Shown here: in pieces, positions 53,177-60,120 of the stretch | Numbering within the stretch: position 1 is the stretch's first letter | How the letters are laid out: every line of letters starts with the position of its first letter | Assembly (NCBI GenBank): GCA_050693935.1 | Contig: JBOGWU010000076.1 | Coordinates: 1 to 64,000 of the forward strand | Reading direction: 5' to 3' | DNA length: 64,000 nucleotides | Origin: WHSV01 sp050693935 | GTDB taxonomy: Bacteria > Actinomycetota > CADDZG01 > WHSQ01 | The notes under the pieces: model-generated | The model's input: the letters and a program-made list of their open reading frames with translations, nothing else | Database searches by the model: none | Told to the model about the DNA's origin: nothing | Made by a program: the position numbers and the translations under genes

Positions 53177-53854
53177 TCACTGGAGCATGCGATCAGAAAA
53201 CAGATGGGCAGACTCACATCTGGATGGTTCAGATCGCCCACATGGCGACTCCTTTTCCGGAGTTGGTGTCGAGAGGTGGGCGATGCGAATGCCGGCTGCC
53301 CATCCAGGTGCGCGTCCGTCCCTAGGGGGATGGATCTCCTTTACCCGCAGACCGCTTCGCGTCAAGAGCCATGAGATGACCGAGTTGGAGTTCCACATCT
53401 CGCCCATGTCAAGCTCATCTCGTCCCCAGACAAGGGGCGGAACGGTGGCGGCGAGCTTGAGCAGGCGATGTGCTTGTCCCCGATCGTCACTGAGGCGCTG
53501 AGGGCTTGCGACTGCTTTACTGACGTCCGGGATGACCCCCTCGCGCCAGCACCGGATCTCATAGCGGAAGGCGCGGAAGCGGCCAAGGTGGCGGCTTCCA
53601 ACTGGGCCTTCGACGGCTACCCCTCGGGCTACTCCGTTCGAGTCAGGGATGGGCCAAGAGTTCTCGATCACGAAACGCCCCTCAGGCAGTCTTACCTCGA
53701 GCGCCGAATGGTAAAGGTCGAGCGGTCGCCGGCGTTCGAGGCAGGCGTGGATGGCCTCGTATACGCGACCGTTGAAGCGGACGAAGTGTCCACCCGCTCC
53801 GAGAGGGAGCCAGTAGAGATGGATGCCCGCTTCGACCGCGGGTGAGGGAATCAT
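53177..53854 (-). CDS. Conserved hypothetical protein
   Basis: 225 residues, no family recognised. N-terminal HLYWLPLGAGGHFVRFNGRVYEAIHA, a central SALEVRLPEGRFVIENSW and PVGSRHLGRFRAFRYEIRCWREGVIPD; it reads as a soluble alpha/beta protein. The start at ATG 53854 overlaps the CPBP stop (ATGA), so it is coupled to that membrane protease. A much longer frame reaching 54601 merely reads antisense through the CPBP gene and is not credible. Confidence 0.7.
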   Translation of the reverse strand: MIPSPAVEAGIHLYWLPLGAGGHFVRFNGRVYEAIHACLERRRPLDLYHSALEVRLPEGRFVIENSWPIPDSNGVARGVAVEGPVGSRHLGRFRAFRYEIRCWREGVIPDVSKAVASPQRLSDDRGQAHRLLKLAATVPPLVWGRDELDMGEMWNSNSVISWLLTRSGLRVKEIHPPRDGRAPGWAAGIRIAHLSTPTPEKESPCGRSEPSRCESAHLFSDRMLQ

Positions 53855-54660
53855 GCGCGGCCCGCCCGATACCCGAGCCTTCCTCGAGTGACAAACACAA
53901 GCACGACTACGGCAGCAAGCACTGTGCCGAAGATGACGAGGTCCGTTATCCCATGGACGCTGTGCGGCATGAGTGTCAGGTTGTCGCTGGCGGGAGTGAA
54001 ACTTGCGTGTAGCAGGATGGGCAACAAGACGCTCCGCGTTTTGTAGTAGAGAAACGTGTAGAAGAACGCCAGGACCATCGGGAACGCGAAACCCAGAGGC
54101 CCGTAGAGCGGCACATGCCAGAGCCCCCAGACAAATCCAAGCAGCAATGTTGCCCTCATGGGGGAAAGACGATTCTGTAACCGGACCAGCGCGAATCCCC
54201 GCCATCCCGGCTCCTCCAGGGCCCCTCCGATGGTCAGCACGAGAAAGAACGTCCTCACCGAAGCGATAAGTCGGCCGGGCAATAGCGAGAGATCGATGTC
54301 TTGGCCCAATAGGGCGAGCTCGATGTTGATGAGCGTCCAAAGGAGTGCGGGCAGCCCGAGCGCATAGAGGTAGTAGCGCGCGGAAACACGCCAGCGAACG
54401 ATCGGGATAGCCCATTCGCGGAGCGAGTCTCCCGTGAACCAGGTAATGGCTGCTCCGGATATCGCGGGCCCAAAACCTCCTACGAAGAAAAGAACCATTC
54501 GAAGGATCCCGTCGCCGCTTAGGTAAGCGATTAGCCAGGATGACCATGAGATGGCAAAGGTAAGTATGAAGAACGACGGGACCTGATGATGTGTTGCCCA
54601 CGCCTTGGGACCGATCTGGCCGGGTGTGCGAGGTGAGCTAACTGCCTGGGCCGTGCTCAT
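53851..54660 (-). CDS. CPBP-family intramembrane metalloprotease (Abi-like)
   Basis: 269 residues, about eight membrane helices. CPBP motifs: EEPGWRG (motif 1, about residue 167) and LLGFVWGLWHVP (motif 2, FxxxH/WxxxH). The family cleaves or processes membrane substrates and includes Abi proteins. Start ATG 54660 follows GGGAGGCCACGTC. Co-translated with the hypothetical gene downstream. Confidence 0.9.
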   Translation of the reverse strand: MSTAQAVSSPRTPGQIGPKAWATHHQVPSFFILTFAISWSSWLIAYLSGDGILRMVLFFVGGFGPAISGAAITWFTGDSLREWAIPIVRWRVSARYYLYALGLPALLWTLINIELALLGQDIDLSLLPGRLIASVRTFFLVLTIGGALEEPGWRGFALVRLQNRLSPMRATLLLGFVWGLWHVPLYGPLGFAFPMVLAFFYTFLYYKTRSVLLPILLHASFTPASDNLTLMPHSVHGITDLVIFGTVLAAVVVLVFVTRGRLGYRAGRA

Positions 54661-54792
54661 GACGTGGCCTCCCTTTGGTGCGTCCAGGGTGCTCCTGATG
54701 TCGCGGAGAGCCTCGAAGCCAGTCTCTTCGTCCAGGGGATACGCCCATAGGGCCAAAACGGCACGCTAAATAAGGCCATGTGCTCCACACAC

Positions 54793-54807
54793 GGGGCCTC
54801 TCGGTCC
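54793..54807. promoter_or_regulatory. GGGRCC-box, copy B
   Basis: GGGGCCTCTCGGTCC matches the 15-mer at 53128 at 12 of 15 positions. It lies between the CPBP gene and the CBS-domain gene, about 90 bp upstream of the latter. Confidence 0.4.
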
Positions 54808-54896
54808 GCCAGGCGGGGGCCCCCTAGCCCTTCCCGGCTCAGTCGCGTCATTAGACGATTGAGTCATGCGACCTCCAAACCGAGGACGGTGCGCCC

Positions 54897-55469
54897 ATGG
54901 ACCGATGGATGCAGAGACAAAGCGCGCTCAGAGCGGCCGACATCATGTCGACGCCCGCTATAGCGTGTCGCCCGGAGACATTCTTCGAGGAAGTGGCGGA
55001 AATCCTGGCTGATCGCGCAATCTCCGGAATGCCTGTAGTGAACGGAGACAACGAGGTCGTTGGAGTTATCTCGGAACGAGATCTTGCACACGCGCTCGGA
55101 GGGCCACTCATGCGGCTAGTTTTGAGACTGCCGGTGCGTAGCGGGCCCTTCCTGCGAGCACCATCACCCCGAGATGGGAGCCGAGCGCAAGACGTCATGA
55201 CGGCGCCGGCGATGCTTGCACATCCTGAGACGCCGATTCACACTCTCGCCGAGATCATGGTCAAAGAGGAGGTAAACCGCATCCCGATCGTACGTGCCCA
55301 TCGCCTCATCGGTGTCGTCACGCGAGGCGACGTCCTTGCGGCGGTTGCCGGCCTCGTTCACGGGAGTGTCAAACCCGTGCAACCGGCGGTGGTGGTCGGT
55401 TCCGGTTCACGCGACGCCAACTTCGACTTCGGTAGCCACGGGGGTGCAAAGTCGAGGGGCAGCACGTGA
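54897..55469 (+). CDS. Tandem CBS-domain protein
   Basis: 190 residues. Two CBS domains: MSTPAIACRPETFFEEVAEILADRAISGMPVVNGDNEVVGVISERDL (about residues 17-63) and VMTAPAMLAHPETPIHTLAEIMVKEEVNRIPIVRAHRLIGVVTRGDV (about 100-146). CBS pairs bind adenine nucleotides and act as energy sensors. The 40-residue C-terminal tail is of unknown use. In mycobacteria such proteins belong to the hypoxia (DosR) regulon. Confidence 0.9.
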   Translation: MDRWMQRQSALRAADIMSTPAIACRPETFFEEVAEILADRAISGMPVVNGDNEVVGVISERDLAHALGGPLMRLVLRLPVRSGPFLRAPSPRDGSRAQDVMTAPAMLAHPETPIHTLAEIMVKEEVNRIPIVRAHRLIGVVTRGDVLAAVAGLVHGSVKPVQPAVVVGSGSRDANFDFGSHGGAKSRGST

Positions 55470-55497
55470 TGCTGAGGTATCGACCAGTCGATATGCC

Positions 55498-56361
55498 ATG
55501 AGGAATCGACAGGGTCGAGCAGTAGCCGTGACCGGTCTCTGCGGTCTGACGGCAGCGGCCGCTGGATTACTGGTAAGGCCGGGGTGTGAGCGATCCCGTC
55601 CCGAAAGCCGAGACTTAGGAACGGTGCGGTTGCGCGATGACCTGCCACCTCGCCTTCGGAGTCATCTGGATCTCGACGGCGACGGCTGGGTTCCCCGGAT
55701 GGATACGCATTCGATGTGGAGCCGTCCGTATATGCGTCGCGGACAGCTACCGCCGCTGCCCCTACGGATGCGATCGATCTCCCGGGTCGGCGAGTCGTTC
55801 GTCAACGACATCGAGATGGTCTGGTACGGACGCCCAGTCCTTCGTGTCGTCGATGCACTCGTCGATGGTCGCGGCATCACGAAAATCGGACACAAGGCGG
55901 TTCTTGGCGAGGAGATCGATCAAGGTGCAAACCTGTACTTGTGGTCGGAAGCATTCTTCGTGCCGTCCGCCTTCCGCGAGGGGAGCCCGGTCGCTGCAGA
56001 GCAAGTCGGTGCTGACGAGATCCGCCTAACCGTGCCGTTTGGTGCCGGACACGACGGGGCCACCGTTCGTTTTTCCGGGCGTCATCCCAGTCGTTTCTCC
56101 GCTTTGCGCCACAAGGGGGTCGGGTATCCCAAGATCTGGTGGCACGTCGACTACTCGAGATGGTCTCTGCAGGGGGGGATCGCGGTTCCGCGGCACATAG
56201 ATGTGACTTGGGAGGACGAGCGAAGGCCTTGGCTATCCTTCGACCTCGACGGGTTCGCCGCCAATGTGGAAGCTGAGCCCCGGCTTCGGGAGGTGAGTGG
56301 ATTGATCAGAGAGCATGACGGCAAGATCGACGAAAGGACAAGGGATGACCAAGCGACATGA
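55498..56361 (+). CDS. Conserved hypothetical protein (DUF6544-like)
   Basis: 287 residues. The N-terminus carries a possible transmembrane or signal helix (GLCGLTAAAAGLLVR). The remainder is beta-rich, with GQLPPLPLRMRSISRVGESFVNDIEMVWYGRPVLRVVDALVDGRG, NLYLWSEAFFVPSAF and YSRWSLQGGIAVPRHIDVTWEDERRPWLSFDLDGF. I see resemblance to DUF6544 proteins, but I cannot confirm it. Overlaps the hemerythrin gene by 17 bp, so the two are coupled. Confidence 0.68.
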   Translation: MRNRQGRAVAVTGLCGLTAAAAGLLVRPGCERSRPESRDLGTVRLRDDLPPRLRSHLDLDGDGWVPRMDTHSMWSRPYMRRGQLPPLPLRMRSISRVGESFVNDIEMVWYGRPVLRVVDALVDGRGITKIGHKAVLGEEIDQGANLYLWSEAFFVPSAFREGSPVAAEQVGADEIRLTVPFGAGHDGATVRFSGRHPSRFSALRHKGVGYPKIWWHVDYSRWSLQGGIAVPRHIDVTWEDERRPWLSFDLDGFAANVEAEPRLREVSGLIREHDGKIDERTRDDQAT

Positions 56362-56797
56362 TTCGCTGATACCGCTGTCTCACGACCATCATCACGCCCT
56401 CGCGCAGGCCCGTCGACTGGAGGCCGCTGCCTCCATGACTGATGTGCCCGAACGGCGCCGAGCGGCCGACGACTTCGTCAACTTCTATCTGGGCCGACTA
56501 GTGCGTCATTTCCGAGAGGAAGAGGAACTGTTCTTTGCTCCGCTGGTGGATAGCGACGAGGCGGGCGACAAGGTGATACAAGCGGTTGCGGAGCATCTCC
56601 GGGTTCATGCGATGGCGCGTACGTTGAGGCGTCAGCTGGTCGACGGAGAGGCCGATCCCGAGACACTCAGCGCTCTCTCGAAATTGCTTACGGCACACGT
56701 CCGTTGGGAGGAGCGTGATCTCCTTCCCCTCGTCGAGAGACTCCTTTCACAGGAGGAACTAAAGGAGTTCGCGACGGTCGGGAGACGGGATGTCTGA
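56345..56797 (+). CDS. Hemerythrin HHE-domain protein
   Basis: 150 residues. The diiron-binding histidines and carboxylates are visible in SHDHHHAL (residues 12-19), LVRHFREEEELFF (HxxxE, about 53-65) and a C-terminal LLTAHVRWEERDLL. The family binds O2 or NO, or stores iron. In actinobacteria hemerythrin genes are often part of the hypoxic-stress response. Confidence 0.88.
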   Translation: MTKRHDSLIPLSHDHHHALAQARRLEAAASMTDVPERRRAADDFVNFYLGRLVRHFREEEELFFAPLVDSDEAGDKVIQAVAEHLRVHAMARTLRRQLVDGEADPETLSALSKLLTAHVRWEERDLLPLVERLLSQEELKEFATVGRRDV

Positions 56798-56905
56798 TGG
56801 TGCGCGGGCCCGGCGGTGTTGAGCCAATACAAGGGAGCATCCACTAAAGGTTTGTAGTTGTGGCTTCGAGGTGCGGATCTACCTTTCCCGCCATCAGGCA
56901 TGCAT

Positions 56906-56920
56906 GTGACCGATCGGCCC
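56906..56920. promoter_or_regulatory. GGGACC-box, copy C
   Basis: GTGACCGATCGGCCC matches the 15-mer at 53128 at 13 of 15 positions. It lies 81-95 bp upstream of the membrane-protein gene starting at 57001. Confidence 0.45.
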
Positions 56921-57000
56921 CTTGATCAGGAGCCGATCGCCTCTGTTCTTGTCGTGCTCTCAGAGGGATCCTGGATCCGAGATTCTGGAGGAGACACGTG

Positions 57001-57381
57001 ATGGCACGTCTACTGTTGGCTGGGTTCCTAATCGCTCACGGGCTGATCCACGCGGCGATCTACGCTATTCCGAAAGACCCCGACAAGCCGGCTCCGTTCG
57101 ATCCCAACAACTCTTGGGCATTTGCCGCCGTGCATGTTGCGGAGCGCCCAGCCCGGATCTTCGGCATGAGGGTCTCATGGCTGACCGCCCTCTTATTTAC
57201 TGGAGCTGGAATCGCGCTTCTCGTCCACAGTTCGCTATGGGTGTCGATCGCGGTCTGCGCTGCGGTTCTTGGGCTCTTGCTCAAGGGATTGTTTTTCCAT
57301 CCGTGGCTCATCATCGGCGTCCTGATCGATATCGGATTCGTATGGGCCGCGACAGCTGGCTGGCCGGCTTCCTTGACCTAG
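57001..57381 (+). CDS. Small membrane protein, unknown
   Basis: 126 residues with about four helices: LLLAGFLIAHGLIHAAIYAI, WLTALLFTGAGIALLVHS, VSIAVCAAVLGLLLKGLFF and LIIGVLIDIGFVWAAT. A conserved-looking His pair lies in the first helix (AHGLIHAA). No family recognised. GGAGGAG seven bases upstream fixes the ATG at 57001; an adjacent GTG at 56998 is less likely. Confidence 0.72.
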   Translation: MARLLLAGFLIAHGLIHAAIYAIPKDPDKPAPFDPNNSWAFAAVHVAERPARIFGMRVSWLTALLFTGAGIALLVHSSLWVSIAVCAAVLGLLLKGLFFHPWLIIGVLIDIGFVWAATAGWPASLT

Positions 57382-57420
57382 GCGTCCAGGCGCACGTGTC
57401 ATCCATTGCACCTGGACGTC
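57381..57420. terminator. Bidirectional hairpin between convergent genes
   Basis: CGTCCAGG (57383-57390) pairs with CCTGGACG (57411-57418) around a 20-nt loop. It lies in the 41-bp space between the convergent membrane-protein and universal-stress genes, where a shared terminator is expected. Confidence 0.5.
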
Positions 57421-57422
57421 AG

Positions 57423-58319
57423 TCAGGTGGCCAACCGCCGACCGACGAGGGCGGCGCGCGAGTGCCTTGCGACATGGTCGCTCACGGATCCAAGAAGCGC
57501 TCGCCTGAAGGGGCCCAACCCTCGGGAGCCGACCGCTACGAGATCGAACTGCCCGCTATCGGCTTCTTTGAGCAGCTGCTCGGTCGGATTGCCAGCATCG
57601 ATGCGCTCCTCGGCTTCGAACCCCGCGTCGCGCAAAAGGGTTGCCGCCCTGTCCGCGTGCCGCCGGCCCCGCTCGCGCATCCGTTGCTCCAGCTCCTTGG
57701 TGTGCTCCAGGTCGTCGTCTGAGAAGTGGGTCGGTCCGGGAACAGACATCAGGAGAGGTGAGTTGATCGGGACGACCGAAGCGACGGTTATCTCGGTCCG
57801 TGCGGGATCCGCGAAACGGGCAAGCGTCTCGACGGTGAATTCGGCCCCGCGGGAGCCATCGGTCCCTACCAATACGCGACCCTTAGTGTCTCCGGGGAGA
57901 GCTTCGTGGGCTATCAGCACCGACCAAGGCGAGGAGTGAAGCACATAAGTACTCACGCTCCCGAGCAGACGGGCGCCGAGCCAAGTGCGATTGCCTGAGC
58001 CCATCACGACCAGGTCGTACCAGTCCTTCTCCACGACACGCACGATCTCCTGGCCGGGATGGCCCTCGGCGGTGCGCCCGGCCGCCTTGAAGCCGGCGGC
58101 CAGCAGTTTGCTTACCGCTGCGTCTACGATTTCAAGCGTGTCCTCTCGTCTGGAGGGGACAGGGTCGAGCATTATTGGCATGTGCTCTGGGGCGGGTATC
58201 CCGGCGTGCGTGACCGACATGACAGTCACGTCGATGCGGTCCCTGTGCCCTATCTTCTCGAGCAGTGTGCCGGCGTCGACCGCAGGCTCAAACCCGTCGG
58301 TTGCATAGAGAATCTTCAT
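57423..58319 (-). CDS. Tandem universal stress protein
   Basis: 298 residues with two UspA domains. Each has the ATP-binding loop G-x2-G-x9-G-S/T: MGSGNRTWLGARLLGSVS in the first and VGSRGLGPFRRALLGSVS in the second. Mycobacterial homologues are under DosR control and promote survival in low oxygen. Start at ATG 58319 preceded by GAGGAGGAAAC. Confidence 0.93.
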   Translation of the reverse strand: MKILYATDGFEPAVDAGTLLEKIGHRDRIDVTVMSVTHAGIPAPEHMPIMLDPVPSRREDTLEIVDAAVSKLLAAGFKAAGRTAEGHPGQEIVRVVEKDWYDLVVMGSGNRTWLGARLLGSVSTYVLHSSPWSVLIAHEALPGDTKGRVLVGTDGSRGAEFTVETLARFADPARTEITVASVVPINSPLLMSVPGPTHFSDDDLEHTKELEQRMRERGRRHADRAATLLRDAGFEAEERIDAGNPTEQLLKEADSGQFDLVAVGSRGLGPFRRALLGSVSDHVARHSRAALVGRRLAT

Positions 58320-58404
58320 CGTTTCCTCCTCGGGCGGGCTCGTGTTACGTAGTCCAATCGACTGATCATGTGAAGCGAGCCAGGTCGGAGCGCCTGTTCG
58401 GCCG

Positions 58405-58935
58405 CTAGGAGACCTTGTCATGCTCGCTCGCCGTAACGATCGACTCGAGCTTCTCACCCCATCTGCGGGCGCGCTCTGGTTCTCCAGCCAGGAGGGGACC
58501 GGGTGTTCCGGTCACCCAGAAGCTTTGTGCGGGCGCCACGATACGGAAGCCCAGGCGACTGAGACGCTTCTGTCCTGCACGAGCGGCGGAACCCGGCACG
58601 CGGGGTTTGTTGATGCGCGTGTCGAACGCAGCGGCCGCGACGCCCTTTGATCCACCCTTAACGGTGGCCAGCCACTCGCGCACCCCGATCCCTTTGGACA
58701 CCAGATCGTGTCCGGCTTGCTGGGCGGCGCTCTGCCGGGTTCCCGGCCGGCTCATCCCGAACGCGTGGGTTGGGCCACCGACCACCAGCAACTCGACGTC
58801 AGGGTCGATGACACTGGGCGCGTCGCCGACCTCGACAATCCCCACGCTCATGCGAGACGCCAGACCGTCCGCGATGGCCCTTGCGATCGACTGCGTGTTT
58901 CCAAACATCGACTCGTACACCACGAGTGCCGACAT
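58405..58935 (-). CDS. Flavodoxin-family protein
   Basis: 176 residues. FMN phosphate loop SMFGNTQSIARAI (residues 9-21) and the second loop VVGGPTHAFGMSRPGT (about 51-66) identify the flavodoxin fold. Acts as a low-potential electron carrier or NAD(P)H quinone reductase-like. Likely in the same stress cluster as the surrounding universal stress and Cys-rich proteins. Confidence 0.88.
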   Translation of the reverse strand: MSALVVYESMFGNTQSIARAIADGLASRMSVGIVEVGDAPSVIDPDVELLVVGGPTHAFGMSRPGTRQSAAQQAGHDLVSKGIGVREWLATVKGGSKGVAAAAFDTRINKPRVPGSAARAGQKRLSRLGFRIVAPAQSFWVTGTPGPLLAGEPERARRWGEKLESIVTASEHDKVS

Positions 58936-58988
58936 TGCTCCTCCGTTCTCCGATCCCGCCTCGACCAGTTCCGAGACGGGTCCAGTGG

Positions 58989-59483
58989 TTAGCTGCCGTC
59001 TGAGTTGTGCAAGCCCTGCGTGCCCGCAATCACCGCGACGGTGTCGGCGAGAACGCGAGCGGTCCTCAGCGCACCCACCAACGCGCGGTCACCATCGATA
59101 ACGGGCTCGTCGGCTTGTCCCTCGAGTGCTACTACGGCGGGCGACGACGGGTCGGCCGCGCAGCGGACCAGCGGCAGAGAGCCCGCGACCGAGCGATTCG
59201 CGTCGACGTAAACCACGGCGACATCCGCGCATTCTCTCTCTGCACAGGATCCTCTTCCCTCCAGCAGCGGGCAACTCGTGTGGGCGGGGCCGGTGCAGGA
59301 TCTGATTCGCCAGCCATCCTCGAGCAACGCCGCTTTCAGATCAGAGGCATCGTCCGCGCCTCGTCCCACGATCAGAGCAGAGCGTGACACGTACCGCTCG
59401 AGCACATCACCCAGTTCGGGGCGATTCAGGTCGAGCGGACTTCCGAGGACTTCTGGGTCGGTCGAGCAATCAACTTTGTCCAT
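58989..59483 (-). CDS. Hypothetical protein with Cys-rich central segment
   Basis: 164 residues. The middle SCTGPAHTSCPLLEGRGSCAERECADVAVVYVDAN contains four closely spaced Cys and a His, a possible metal or Fe-S site, embedded in an alpha/beta receiver-like frame (VSRSALIVGRG and ADTVAVIAGTQGL). No family recognised. AAGGAGGAAGCGAC precedes the ATG at 59483. Confidence 0.68.
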   Translation of the reverse strand: MDKVDCSTDPEVLGSPLDLNRPELGDVLERYVSRSALIVGRGADDASDLKAALLEDGWRIRSCTGPAHTSCPLLEGRGSCAERECADVAVVYVDANRSVAGSLPLVRCAADPSSPAVVALEGQADEPVIDGDRALVGALRTARVLADTVAVIAGTQGLHNSDGS

Positions 59484-59531
59484 GTCGCTTCCTCCTTGGA
59501 GCAAGCTTGGAATGCACGACGTGATGCCGTC

Positions 59532-59546
59532 AGGGCCGCTCGGCCC
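59532..59546. promoter_or_regulatory. GGGCCG-box, copy D
   Basis: AGGGCCGCTCGGCCC matches the 15-mer at 53128 at 13 of 15 positions. It lies in the divergent gap of the Cys-rich gene (minus) and the CBS gene (plus). Confidence 0.45.
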
Positions 59547-59555
59547 CCTTTGGGT

Positions 59556-59569
59556 GAGGCAAAAGTCCC
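59556..59569 (-). promoter_or_regulatory. DosR-box-like site (GGGACTTTTGCCTC on minus strand)
   Basis: The minus strand reads GGGACTTTTGCCTC, which matches the mycobacterial DosR core GGGACTTTNGNCCC at all but one defined position. It lies about 75-85 bp upstream of the Cys-rich gene and about 90-100 bp upstream of the CBS gene, ideal operator distances for both. A second related palindrome sits directly beside it (59532-59546). Confidence 0.6.
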
Positions 59570-59656
59570 TTAGACGCACCGCAAGTGGGCACTACCGGCG
59601 AGTGGATGGTCTTGCGACACTGCGGTGGAAAGACGCTCCTATGTGAGGAGAAAAAG

Positions 59657-60097
59657 GTGAGTTCCGAAGCTATGACCATCCGCTCTCTCATACGGATCCG
59701 AGGATCGGCAACGCTCGAGGACGCGGCAAGGTTGATGTGCGATATGAGCATGGGCGCGCTCAGAGTTGACGACGCGGATAGTTGCTTCGTCGGCCTCATA
59801 ACCGAAAGGGACCTGCTCTGGGCGATGGCGCAAGGCAAGGACCCGGAGGGAACCCCTGTGGGAGACGTCGTCAACAACTTTCCGATTATGGTCGATGGGC
59901 CCATCTCATCCGAGAAAGCCGCGGAGAGGATGATGTCGGCCCACGTACGTCATCTGCTGGTCAGAGAGGGTGACCGCTTGGGCGTAGTTTCTCTGCGCGA
60001 CGTGGTGAGGGGATCACTCGTCGACACCTCATCCACATGCACCCACTCGGCGTCGGCCGCCGAGCTGCGCCGGATGTTTGGCAAGGCCTTCATCTAA
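59657..60097 (+). CDS. CBS-domain protein
   Basis: 146 residues. Two CBS modules: IRSLIRIRGSATLEDAARLMCDMSMGALRVDDADSCFVGLITERDLL and PIMVDGPISSEKAAERMMSAHVRHLLVREGDRLGVVSLRDVV. Presumed nucleotide sensor. GTG start at 59657 is preceded by GAGGAG six bases away; an ATG at 59672 is an alternative. DosR-like site upstream. Confidence 0.86.
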   Translation: MSSEAMTIRSLIRIRGSATLEDAARLMCDMSMGALRVDDADSCFVGLITERDLLWAMAQGKDPEGTPVGDVVNNFPIMVDGPISSEKAAERMMSAHVRHLLVREGDRLGVVSLRDVVRGSLVDTSSTCTHSASAAELRRMFGKAFI

Positions 60098-60120
60098 GGA
60101 TGCCCGCCTAAGATCGGCGG

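Noticed and set aside
53177..54601. Long open frame of 474 codons on the minus strand
   Set aside because: Only its 3' part (53177-53854) is credible. The rest runs through the CPBP protease gene in another frame and has no family match or ribosome site.
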